Assembly (NCBI GenBank): GCA_937884735.1
Contig: CAKZYI010000566.1
Location: 1 to 5,552 of the forward strand
Direction of reading: 5' to 3'
DNA length: 5,552 bases
From: an uncultured Pleurocapsa sp.
Lineage (GTDB): Bacteria > Cyanobacteriota > Cyanobacteriia > Cyanobacteriales > Xenococcaceae
In this document: positions 1 through 5,437 of the stretch, one piece after another
Layout of the letters: every line of letters begins with the position of its first letter
Position numbering within the stretch: the stretch's first letter is position 1
Made by a program: the position numbers and the translations under genes
Notes under the pieces: model-generated
Database searches by the model: none
Told to the model about the DNA's origin: nothing
The model's input: only the letters and a program-made list of their open reading frames with translations

Positions 1-2
1 AG

Positions 3-794
3 GTAGCTTTTAGTAATGATGCGATCGCTGGTGAAGGAGTAAGTACTTATCAAAACGGCTATCGTTATGAAGGCAGTTTCAACAATGTGCAGCCTAACGG
101 ACAAGGAGTCTATCTTAGTGCAGATGGCGGTCAATACGAAGGACAATTCGTAGATGGTGAACCAGCAGGACAAGGAACGTTTACTTATGCCAATGGCGAC
201 AGTTGCTCTGGGGTAGTTACTGGCGGGCAATTAAACGGCGAAGGTAAATGCACCTATGGCAACGGTGACACTTTTAAAGGACAGTTGGTCAACGGAAAGC
301 CAGAAGGAGAGGGTGTTTATAATTTTGCGAGTGGTGGTAGCTATCAGGGTACTTTTGTCACAGGAGAATTTAGTTGCAAGGGAATAAGAAAATATGCTGA
401 CAGCAATGTCTACGAAGGAGAGTTTGCCAATGGCGAGCCATCAGGAAGTGGTACATATACTTTTGCTGATGGCAGTAGCTACAAAGGACAAATGAGTCAG
501 GGTAAGTTTTCGGGACAAGGAACGTTTACTGAAGCTTCTGGCAACACCTATCAGTGGGAATTTGCAGGGGGTAAATATGAAGGTCAGGGTGTCTATATCT
601 TTGCGAATGGAGATAGATGCGAAGGAACGTTTAAAGACGGACAATTAAACGGTAGTGCCGTTTGCGACTACAAGAGCGGCGATACTTTTCAAGGGGAATT
701 TCTCAACGGTCAAAAACAGGGTAATGGTGTCTATACTTTTGCTGATGGTGAGGTAGTTGAGGGTACTTGGAATAACGATAAATACCAACAATAG
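3..794 (+). CDS. MORN-repeat protein, 3' part (start lies before the window)
   Basis: The frame is open from the first full codon at position 3 to the TAG at 792-794, giving 263 visible residues. A GTG at 87 could be taken as a start, but MORN sequence (IAGEGVSTYQNGYRYEGSF) already runs through it, so the true start lies upstream of the window. From residue 22 the protein is a run of 23-residue modules of the form YEGxFxxGxxxGxGxYxFADGxx: ten full modules, a partial one before, and a 12-residue cap ending NNDKYQQ. MORN modules form beta-hairpins that stack into an elongated sheet, in other proteins used for lipid or protein contact. The visible part has no catalytic domain, signal peptide or membrane segment. 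Cyanobacterial MORN arrays are often attached to an N-terminal kinase, peptidase or membrane domain, and that end is not visible here. The family call is firm; the function is unknown. Confidence 0.93.
   Translation, partial: VAFSNDAIAGEGVSTYQNGYRYEGSFNNVQPNGQGVYLSADGGQYEGQFVDGEPAGQGTFTYANGDSCSGVVTGGQLNGEGKCTYGNGDTFKGQLVNGKPEGEGVYNFASGGSYQGTFVTGEFSCKGIRKYADSNVYEGEFANGEPSGSGTYTFADGSSYKGQMSQGKFSGQGTFTEASGNTYQWEFAGGKYEGQGVYIFANGDRCEGTFKDGQLNGSAVCDYKSGDTFQGEFLNGQKQGNGVYTFADGEVVEGTWNNDKYQQ
21..28. repeat. HIP1 octamer GCGATCGC
   Basis: Exact palindromic HIP1 site inside the MORN gene, in phase as Ala-Ile-Ala. HIP1 is over-represented in many cyanobacterial genomes and is a lineage marker here. 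Confidence 0.9.
66..755 (+). repeat. Ten tandem MORN modules in strict 69-bp register
   Basis: Modules start at 66, 135, 204, 273, 342, 411, 480, 549, 618 and 687, each exactly 69 bp (23 codons) with no indels. Most of the DNA has diverged, but some blocks remain identical. GGACAAGGAACGTTTACT occurs at 168-185 and 513-530 (offset 345 = 5 x 69). TATACTTTTGCTGATGG occurs at 456-472 and 732-748 (offset 276 = 4 x 69). Modules 3 and 9 (204, 618) share 12 of 23 residues, including unusual cysteines at module positions 1 and 16. Confidence 0.9.
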
Positions 795-799
795 TTGGT
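784..799 (+). terminator. Perfect 6-bp stem-loop across the MORN stop codon (weak terminator candidate)
   Basis: ACCAAC (784-789), loop AATA, GTTGGT (794-799) is a perfect inverted repeat that includes the TAG stop at 792-794. The sequence after it (TGATAAGTTTAG) has no T-run, so it does not fit a standard intrinsic terminator. It may only help define the 3' end of the mRNA. Confidence 0.25.
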
Positions 800-1130
800 T
801 GATAAGTTTAGAGAAGTATAAAATTTCCATTTAGTAAGCGGAAATCGGCAGATGAAATTGTAGAAGCATTGCATAAAAAATTGAGTATTACTTTTGAACT
901 GTATTAGTTTGAATCTGAAGATTTAAGTTTTTTGTAATAGTAATTAAATCCCATTAAACCAAACAGAACCAAGACTGCCAAATTAGCCTCTGGAGCGAAC
1001 GGAACAGCAGTTACAGGACCTATTGCAGTGCCATCAATATCACCTACAAAACCGTCGAATGAAGCTTCAAAATATTAATGTCTAAGTCTTGGTAAGCAGT
1101 TTCAGTCAAACAGGGTGAGCTCAATTCGCG
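795..1130. other. Region without an intact gene, containing decayed coding sequence
   Basis: This 336-bp gap lies between the convergent ends of the MORN gene (+) and the Nit-type gene (-). On the minus strand it contains a PEP-CTERM protein remnant (904 to about 1130). On the plus strand a short open frame without a start codon runs 812-907 and ends in TAG. The two stops overlap in TTAG at 904-907. No promoter, RNA gene or strong terminator is evident. Confidence 0.7.
904..1130 (-). pseudogene. Remnant of a PEP-CTERM (exosortase-sorted) exported protein, 5'-truncated and frameshifted
   Basis: Read on the minus strand, 1074-904 is open for 56 codons and ends in TAA. It contains VTAVPFAPEANLAVL, then a hydrophobic stretch (VLFGLMGFNYYY), then a basic end (KKLKSSDSN). 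This is the three-part layout of a PEP-CTERM sorting tail: a short proline/PxEx-like motif, a membrane helix and a basic cluster. Such tails are cleaved and anchored by exosortases, and cyanobacteria use variant motifs beginning VPF. Upstream, the adjoining frame (1130-1074) reads PCLTETAYQDLDIN. Adding one base near 1074 joins the two as LDIN-YFEASFDGFVG, so a single-nucleotide deletion is the simplest explanation. The upstream frame runs straight back to the stop codon of the Nit-type gene at 1131-1133, with no room for a signal peptide or body domain. The sorting tail is well supported; the identity of the parent protein is not known. Confidence 0.68.
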
Positions 1131-1949
1131 TTATTTAAACACTCTGTGTTGTAGGGAAGGCATTTGCTGGCGCACCTGCTGTAAACGTTGGGGATTGATC
1201 TCTGCTACGGCTACTCCTGGGGTACTTCCTGCATCGGCTAGAATAACGCCCCAAGGATCGATAATCATGGCATGTCCGTGGGTATAGCGGCGTTCGTAAT
1301 GGTTTCCTGTTTGAGCGGGGGCAATTACATAACAGGTATTTTCAATTGCTCTTGCTTGTAACAATACCTGCCAATGGTCTTTGCCTGTAAAAGCAGTAAA
1401 AGCAGCAGGAATAAATAGCACATCTGCACCCTGCTGAGATAACTGGCGATAAAGCTCAGGAAAACGCACATCATAGCAAATCGACAATCCTAATTTACCC
1501 AAACTTGCTGAACTATAGATGGTAGGAATTTTTGTCCCTGCCATAACCGTACTCGATTCTTGATAGGTATTGCCATCAGGAACATCCACGTCAAATAGAT
1601 GAACCTTCTGATATTGAGCTGCTTTTTGACCGTCAGGAGTAATTAAAAGAGCCGTATTATAAGCTTTTTCAGGGTTGTCTGCTACTGGCACGGGAAAACC
1701 ACCACCTAAGATGGTGATTTGGAATCTTTGTGCCATTTTTTTCAGAAACAGGTCGGTTTAATCGGCAATTTCTATAGCCTGAGCTACTTTGTCAACCTCA
1801 CGACCCAAAAAAGCAAAATTTTCTGGCAAGCTAACCAATTCTGCGCCCCTACGAACTGCTAAATCGATTAATTCTTCTGCCTCGACCAAGTTTCTAGCTA
1901 GGTCTGGTTTGCTGGTCATTTGAATAGCGGCGGCGAGATATGACTTCAT
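1131..1949 (-). pseudogene. Carbon-nitrogen hydrolase (Nit1/Nit2-type nitrilase superfamily) interrupted by one in-frame TAA
   Basis: Two open stretches share one frame and are separated only by TAA at 1760-1758. Codons 1-63 begin MKSYLAAAIQMTSKPDL; after the stop, TDLFLKK leads directly into MAQRFQITILGGGFPVPV. Ignoring the stop gives 272 positions, about normal for Nit proteins. The family's Glu-Lys-Cys triad is all present: E43 (LPENFAF), K115 (YQKVHLFD) and C158 (LSICYDVRFPE). Nit1-type enzymes hydrolyse deaminated glutathione, a metabolite-repair reaction; that substrate is inferred from family resemblance. Reinitiation at the ATG at 1736-1734 would give 201 residues without the catalytic Glu, and no Shine-Dalgarno precedes it, so it should be inactive. 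Conservation on both sides is good, which points to a recent mutation (for example AAA Lys to TAA), a sequencing error or stop readthrough. The gene lies 83 nt after cdd on the same strand. Confidence 0.85.
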
Positions 1950-1985
1950 GGAGAGACTTGATTGATTAAGTAACTAGCTTTACTA

Positions 1986-1995
1986 GGATATATCC
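1986..1995. promoter_or_regulatory. 10-bp perfect palindrome upstream of the Nit-type gene
   Basis: GGATATATCC lies about 37 bp before the ATG of the Nit-type gene, in the 83-bp gap after cdd. It contains a -10-like TATATC in the minus direction, but there is no recognisable -35 box. It may be an operator or promoter element, or chance. Confidence 0.2.
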
Positions 1996-2020
1996 AACAG
2001 ATGAACTTCTAAAACCTTAA

Positions 2021-2038
2021 CTGTAGAGAAATTTACAG
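2021..2038 (-). terminator. Weak stem-loop at the end of cdd
   Basis: CTGTA (2021-2025) and TACAG (2034-2038) form a 5-bp stem with an 8-nt loop that overlaps the cdd stop codon (2033-2035). In the minus direction it is followed by TTAAGGTTTT, only moderately T-rich. If it works, it would be a weak attenuator between cdd and the Nit-type gene. Confidence 0.2.
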
Positions 2039-2443
2039 AGTAAAACCGACTGGTAATAATTCTCTAATGGTGGAGTTTTGCCACCCTTTAGTTCCCCAAA
2101 AAATAACTTCTACGTCTTGTCCGAATTCCCAGATTACCTGCCGACAAGCACCGCAGGGAGAACATGAAACTTGTTGGTTGTTGGTTATAGCGATCGCTTT
2201 AATCTTTATTGTATCCTTTCCTTCGCCAATTATGGCATTGGCGATCGCATTTCTTTCGGCACACATGCTCAAGCCATAAGAGGCGTTTTCGACATTACAG
2301 CCCGCAAATATATTATCTTGGCTGGTTAGCACCGCTGCACCCACTTTAAATTTAGAATAGGGTGCATAGGAGTTATCTAGAGCTTTGGTTGCAGTTGCAA
2401 TTAACTGCTGTCGCTGGGCTAGAGTCAATGCAGATTTACTCAT
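2033..2443 (-). CDS. cdd: Cytidine deaminase
   Basis: It hydrolytically deaminates cytidine and deoxycytidine to uridine and deoxyuridine in pyrimidine salvage, in the cytoplasm. The 136-residue length fits the small homotetrameric class. The zinc site is complete: C61-A-E63 (SMCAERNA) supplies one cysteine ligand and the catalytic glutamate, and PCGACRQ supplies C97 and C100. The substrate-binding element around YAPYSKFKVGAA (residues 26-37) and the NVENASYG segment (50-57) are also typical. The ATG at 2443-2441 lies 7 nt after the stop of the DAHP synthase gene on the same strand, so co-transcription is likely. The region before it (AGGTAAATAATTCATTC) has only a distant AGG, so translation may be coupled to the upstream gene. 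Two HIP1 octamers lie in the gene, each encoding Ala-Ile-Ala. Nothing appears broken. Confidence 0.96.
   Translation of the reverse strand: MSKSALTLAQRQQLIATATKALDNSYAPYSKFKVGAAVLTSQDNIFAGCNVENASYGLSMCAERNAIANAIIGEGKDTIKIKAIAITNNQQVSCSPCGACRQVIWEFGQDVEVIFWGTKGWQNSTIRELLPVGFTL
2190..2197. repeat. HIP1 octamer GCGATCGC
   Basis: Exact site inside cdd, read on the minus strand as K-AIA-IT (residues 82-87). Confidence 0.9.
2241..2248. repeat. HIP1 octamer GCGATCGC
   Basis: Second exact site inside cdd, 51 bp from the first, read as N-AIA-NA next to the catalytic CAER motif. Confidence 0.9.
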
Positions 2444-2450
2444 GAATGAA

Positions 2451-3542
2451 TTATTTACCTACAGCAGATGCCATATTTTGTTTGATTCCTGGTCTTCCCT
2501 TGGCTACAGCCTCAGCTAAAGACTGCAACATAATCTCGGTTGAATCCCAACTAACACAGGCATCAGTAATGCTTTTTCCGTATACAAGTTCGTTTTTATT
2601 TTGAGAAATAGATTGATTGCCTTCAACTAGATGGCTTTCAATCATCACCCCTATAATGTTAGAACATCCTGCTTCTATTTGTTGGGAAATACTATTTAAG
2701 ACTACAGACTGCTTGTTATAGTCTTTACTGCTGTTACCATGACTGCAATCAATCATCAGATGGGAATTCATCGCCTTTTGCTTCAAAGCATCAGTCGCCG
2801 CTTTTATATCAGTTGCTTCATAATTTGGCTTGGCTGCACCACCGCGTAAAACTAGGTGTCCGTCAGGGTTGCCCGTTGTCTTAACAATACTTGCCAAACC
2901 ATCTTGGTTGATACCCAGAAAATGATGGGAAATTTTAGCAGTCAGCATGGCATTAATTGCGGCAGCAAAACTTCCATCTGTACCGTTTTTATAGCCGACT
3001 GGCATGGACAATCCAGAAGCCATTTGGCGATGAATTTGACTTTCTGTTGTCCTGGCACCAATGGCTGTCCAGCAAATAAGATCGGCAATATATTGAGGAG
3101 TAATAGGGTCTAACAATTCTGTTGCTGCGGGCAAACCAATACTAGCCAAGTCTAGTAATAACTTTCTGGCAATTCTCAACCCCGTGTTGATATCATAGCT
3201 GTTATTCAAATGAGGATCGTTGATCAATCCTTTCCAACCTACGGTCGTGCGAGGTTTTTCAAAATAAACCCGCATTACAATCTCCAAAGTATCGGCGAAT
3301 CGCGATCGCAATTTTACCAATTTTTGTCCATATTCCTCTGCTGCTTCCACATCATGAATCGAACAAGGGCCTACCACCACCAAAATTCTTTGGTCTTTTC
3401 CTTCCAAAATATTACGAATACGGCTACGAGTCTGAGTAACTAACTGTGCCATCGATTCGGTTAAAGGGAATTCGCTTTTAATAAATGCAGGGCTTAACAA
3501 AGGTCTAGTTTCAATAACGTGTAGGTCGCTGGTAAAAACCAT
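2451..3542 (-). CDS. aroF: 3-deoxy-7-phosphoheptulonate (DAHP) synthase, class I (AroFGH type)
   Basis: It condenses phosphoenolpyruvate with erythrose 4-phosphate, the first step of the shikimate pathway to aromatic amino acids. The 363 residues cover the whole class I enzyme (about 350-360). Predicted metal ligands are C60 (VVVGPCSIHD), H268 (MIDCSHGNSSKD), E302 (VMIESHLVEG) and D327 (SITDACVSW), nearly the same numbering as E. coli AroG. Substrate-binding motifs are also present: MRVYFEKPRTTVGWKG (90-105), GARTTESQIHRQMASG (162-177), GYKNGTDGS (183-191) and LRGG (232-235). The N-terminal extension (1-45) is the region that carries feedback control in this family. ASGLSMPVG recalls the Tyr-sensitive AroF isoform, but which amino acid inhibits it cannot be settled from sequence alone, so the symbol is tentative. 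The ATG at 3542-3540 has no clear Shine-Dalgarno. The gene leads a same-strand run with cdd. Confidence 0.96.
   Translation of the reverse strand: MVFTSDLHVIETRPLLSPAFIKSEFPLTESMAQLVTQTRSRIRNILEGKDQRILVVVGPCSIHDVEAAEEYGQKLVKLRSRFADTLEIVMRVYFEKPRTTVGWKGLINDPHLNNSYDINTGLRIARKLLLDLASIGLPAATELLDPITPQYIADLICWTAIGARTTESQIHRQMASGLSMPVGYKNGTDGSFAAAINAMLTAKISHHFLGINQDGLASIVKTTGNPDGHLVLRGGAAKPNYEATDIKAATDALKQKAMNSHLMIDCSHGNSSKDYNKQSVVLNSISQQIEAGCSNIIGVMIESHLVEGNQSISQNKNELVYGKSITDACVSWDSTEIMLQSLAEAVAKGRPGIKQNMASAVGK
3302..3309. repeat. HIP1 octamer GCGATCGC
   Basis: Exact site inside the DAHP synthase gene, extended to CGCGATCGC. Unlike the other three it is read in another phase (K-L-R-S-R-F). Confidence 0.9.
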
Positions 3543-3812
3543 AAATAAAAAAAATGATTTTTAAGAATGTTAGGGGTGCAAATTACATATCATTAGGTTA
3601 GAAGACGTAATAACTACAAACCTACTATCCTAGTTTTATATTCTATGAGGTTTAATATTACTTCCGATATAGTTTACAGTTTTTTGTAGCAATAACCTTT
3701 CTTAGTTTACGAAACTCTTTTTAAAGTAGGTTATCTTTTGCTGTAAAAAAAACAAAAGTGGTTATTCTCACTCAAAAATAAATAAATTTAAAGCTAATAT
3801 AAGCAAAACTTT
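3543..3812. promoter_or_regulatory. Divergent intergenic region between the DAHP synthase and epimerase genes
   Basis: This AT-rich 270-bp stretch has no supported gene and should hold both divergent promoters. I found no convincing -35/-10 pair on either strand; TAATAT (3795-3800) is a possible -10 for the epimerase but has no -35 partner. Small inverted repeats cluster at 3692-3758: ATAACCT (3692-3698) with AGGTTAT (3728-3734), AGTTT-ACG-AAACT (3704-3716), and CTTTTG (3735-3740) with CAAAAG (3753-3758). GGTTAT recurs at 3760-3765. These may be regulator sites, but in AT-rich DNA such pairs also arise by chance. Confidence 0.4.
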
Positions 3813-4760
3813 ATGGTTAGTCACATTGTTACTGGTGTTGCGGGATTCATCGGCTCTCACTTGGCAGAGGCTTTATTAGAACAGGGAGCAAAAGTAATAG
3901 GTATCGATCAATTCAATAACTATTATAGTCCCCAACTCAAGCAAAACAATATAGTTAACTTAAAAAAATATCCAGAATTCAAATTAATTAAAGGCAATAT
4001 TCAAGACCTCGATTGGCAAGAGCTGTTACAGTCGGTGGACGTGGTTTATCATCAAGCGGCACAGGCTGGAGTAAGAGCCAGCTGGGGAGAAGATTTTCAT
4101 CATTACACAGAAAGAAATATTAACGCCACCCAAGTTATTTTAGAAGGGGCAAAACAGGTCAAATCTCTCCAAAGAATTGTTTATGCCTCAAGCTCTTCTA
4201 TATATGGTGATGCAGTAACAATGCCTACCCCTGAAACCTTGTGTCCTCAGCCTGTATCTCCCTATGGGATTACCAAGTTGGCAGGAGAGCGTCTGTGCTG
4301 GCTATATCAACAAAACTTTGGTGTCCCCGTAACTGCTTTGCGTTATTTTACAGTATATGGTCCTCGTCAAAGACCTGACATGGCGTTTCATAAGTTTTTC
4401 CAAGCAGCAATTAGCGATCAAGCTATTTCTATATATGGTGATGGGCAACAGACTAGAGACTATACCTATGTTAGCGATGCCGTAGCGGCAAATTTGGCAG
4501 CAGGAGAAATACCAGAAGCTATTGGGGAGGTTTTCAATATTGGTGGAGGTAGCAGAGTAACTTTGATGGAATTGTTAGCCATTATGGAACAAGTTATCGG
4601 GCATCCCATTAAAAAAGACTATGTTGATAAAGCGGCAGGGGATGCACGCCACACTAGCGCAGATGTTACTAAAGCAGAGAAAATTTTAAATTATATACCC
4701 CAAGTTTCTCTCAAAGAAGGTTTGGTGCAAGAGTGGCAGTGGATTAAATCTTTGTTATGA
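3813..4760 (+). CDS. NAD-dependent nucleotide-sugar epimerase (extended SDR, UDP-glucuronate 4-epimerase-like)
   Basis: Extended short-chain dehydrogenase that probably inverts C4 of a UDP-sugar, giving precursors for envelope polysaccharide. The Rossmann NAD-binding motif TGVAGFIGS (residues 7-15) lies at the very N-terminus, which supports the ATG at 3813. D32 after strand 2 (GIDQFNNYYS) fits NAD preference. The catalytic set is intact: the serine run YASSSSIYG (124-132) and Y151-x3-K155 (SPYGITKLAGE). HQAAQAGVRASW (80-91) and RYFTVYGPRQRPDMAFHKF (177-195) are typical of UDP-glucuronate 4-epimerases and related 4-epimerases, and YGDGQQTRDYTYVSD (208-222) is the substrate-side motif. Length (315) is normal. 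The exact sugar substrate is inferred. No Shine-Dalgarno is visible. The gene stands alone on the plus strand, and its TGA is 5 nt from the stop of the convergent DedA gene. Confidence 0.92.
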   Translation: MVSHIVTGVAGFIGSHLAEALLEQGAKVIGIDQFNNYYSPQLKQNNIVNLKKYPEFKLIKGNIQDLDWQELLQSVDVVYHQAAQAGVRASWGEDFHHYTERNINATQVILEGAKQVKSLQRIVYASSSSIYGDAVTMPTPETLCPQPVSPYGITKLAGERLCWLYQQNFGVPVTALRYFTVYGPRQRPDMAFHKFFQAAISDQAISIYGDGQQTRDYTYVSDAVAANLAAGEIPEAIGEVFNIGGGSRVTLMELLAIMEQVIGHPIKKDYVDKAAGDARHTSADVTKAEKILNYIPQVSLKEGLVQEWQWIKSLL

Positions 4761-4765
4761 AGCTG

Positions 4766-5389
4766 TTAGTTATGAAAATTTCTTGGACGGACTGATGTTC
4801 TTTTTCTTTTGATAATCCAGTAAATAGCAAAAGCGAGAATTGCGATTAGAACAATAACAGAAATAGGCTTTAAATATGTTCCAACCTTTTCATAGTTAGC
4901 TCCAAAAATATAGCCCGCGCCAGTCAAAAAGCTCACCCAAAAAATGCTGCCAATTGTTGAATAGAATAAAAAAGGTATAAGAGGCATTTTGCTAATACCT
5001 GCGGGTATGGAAATATAGGTACGAATCCCAGGAACAAGACGACCAATACCAGTGGCTATGTAGCCGCGGCGATCAAACCAAATTTTTGCTTTTTCAACAT
5101 CTTTTCCTGAAAGCGTAAGCCATTTTCCATAGCGATCGGCAATCTTTTTTGTTCTTTTTAATCCCCATGATTTTCCTAGGAAATACCAAGGAGTTGCACC
5201 CAATACTGAACCAATAGTTCCAGCAATAATTACTCCGATAAAGTTCATCTTCCCTTGGGTAATAGTAAATCCTGCTAATGGCATAATTAATTCTGAAGGA
5301 ATTGGCGGAATTATATTTTCTAATGCCATCAATAAAGCAATTCCTACATATCCTAAAGAGTTGATTGTATTAATAATAGATTCGAGCAT
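4766..5389 (-). CDS. DedA-family inner-membrane protein (VTT/SNARE-associated domain)
   Basis: Polytopic membrane protein of 207 residues, normal for DedA. Bacterial family members are linked to recycling undecaprenyl phosphate or other lipids across the membrane, to envelope integrity and to proton-dependent processes. The sequence shows the N-terminal hydrophobic/re-entrant segment with acidic residues E24 and E33 in ENIIPPIPSELIMPLAG (24-40). A second hydrophobic segment (about 50-71) follows, then the hallmark loop FDRRGYIATGIGRLVPGIRT (105-124) with conserved R117, P120, G121 and R123 leading into PAGISKM. Two further helices lie at about 137-162 and 174-193. The basic tail KRKRTSVRPR probably faces the cytoplasm. 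The ATG at 5389-5387 is preceded by a perfect TATAAT (minus strand, 5408-5403), but that would leave almost no leader and has no matching -35 box. The gene is convergent with the epimerase. Confidence 0.94.
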   Translation of the reverse strand: MLESIINTINSLGYVGIALLMALENIIPPIPSELIMPLAGFTITQGKMNFIGVIIAGTIGSVLGATPWYFLGKSWGLKRTKKIADRYGKWLTLSGKDVEKAKIWFDRRGYIATGIGRLVPGIRTYISIPAGISKMPLIPFLFYSTIGSIFWVSFLTGAGYIFGANYEKVGTYLKPISVIVLIAILAFAIYWIIKRKRTSVRPRNFHN

Positions 5390-5402
5390 TACTAAGCTGT
5401 TT

Positions 5403-5408
5403 ATTATA
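5403..5408 (-). promoter_or_regulatory. Possible -10 element (TATAAT) upstream of the DedA gene
   Basis: A perfect TATAAT on the minus strand lies 13 nt before the DedA start codon. No -35 hexamer is recognisable about 17 nt further upstream, where the sequence is A-rich. If used, the transcript would have a leader of only a few nucleotides. The high AT content makes chance occurrence likely. Confidence 0.25.
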
Positions 5409-5437
5409 TTTTTTCGTTTATTTCTATTTATTTAAAT

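Noticed and set aside
66..755. CRISPR array or VNTR satellite
   Set aside because: The 69-bp period is in coding phase and encodes MORN modules; there are no identical repeats with unique spacers.
441..830. Minus-strand open frames across the MORN gene
   Set aside because: They are antisense to well-supported MORN modules and resemble no known protein; repeat composition keeps stops rare.
1131..1736. Independent 201-residue hydrolase starting at the ATG at 1736
   Set aside because: It is in frame with the upstream 63 codons, lacks the catalytic Glu and first strands of the fold, and has no Shine-Dalgarno. It is better read as the 3' part of one interrupted gene.
1758..1949. Independent 63-residue small protein
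   Set aside because: Its sequence is the N-terminus of the Nit fold including the catalytic Glu (LPENF), so it is the 5' part of the same broken gene.
2067..3443. Plus-strand open frames opposite cdd and the DAHP synthase gene
   Set aside because: They lie entirely within two strongly recognised minus-strand genes with intact motifs, so they are shadows.
3673..3690. HLR1-like (RpaB) site TTTACAGT-TT-TTTGTAGC
   Set aside because: The first half is close to the direct-repeat consensus, but the second half mismatches at key positions, so it is too weak to call.
4758..4768. Bidirectional terminator between the epimerase and DedA genes
   Set aside because: The gap is only 5 nt, and I found no GC-rich stem followed by a T-run on either strand.
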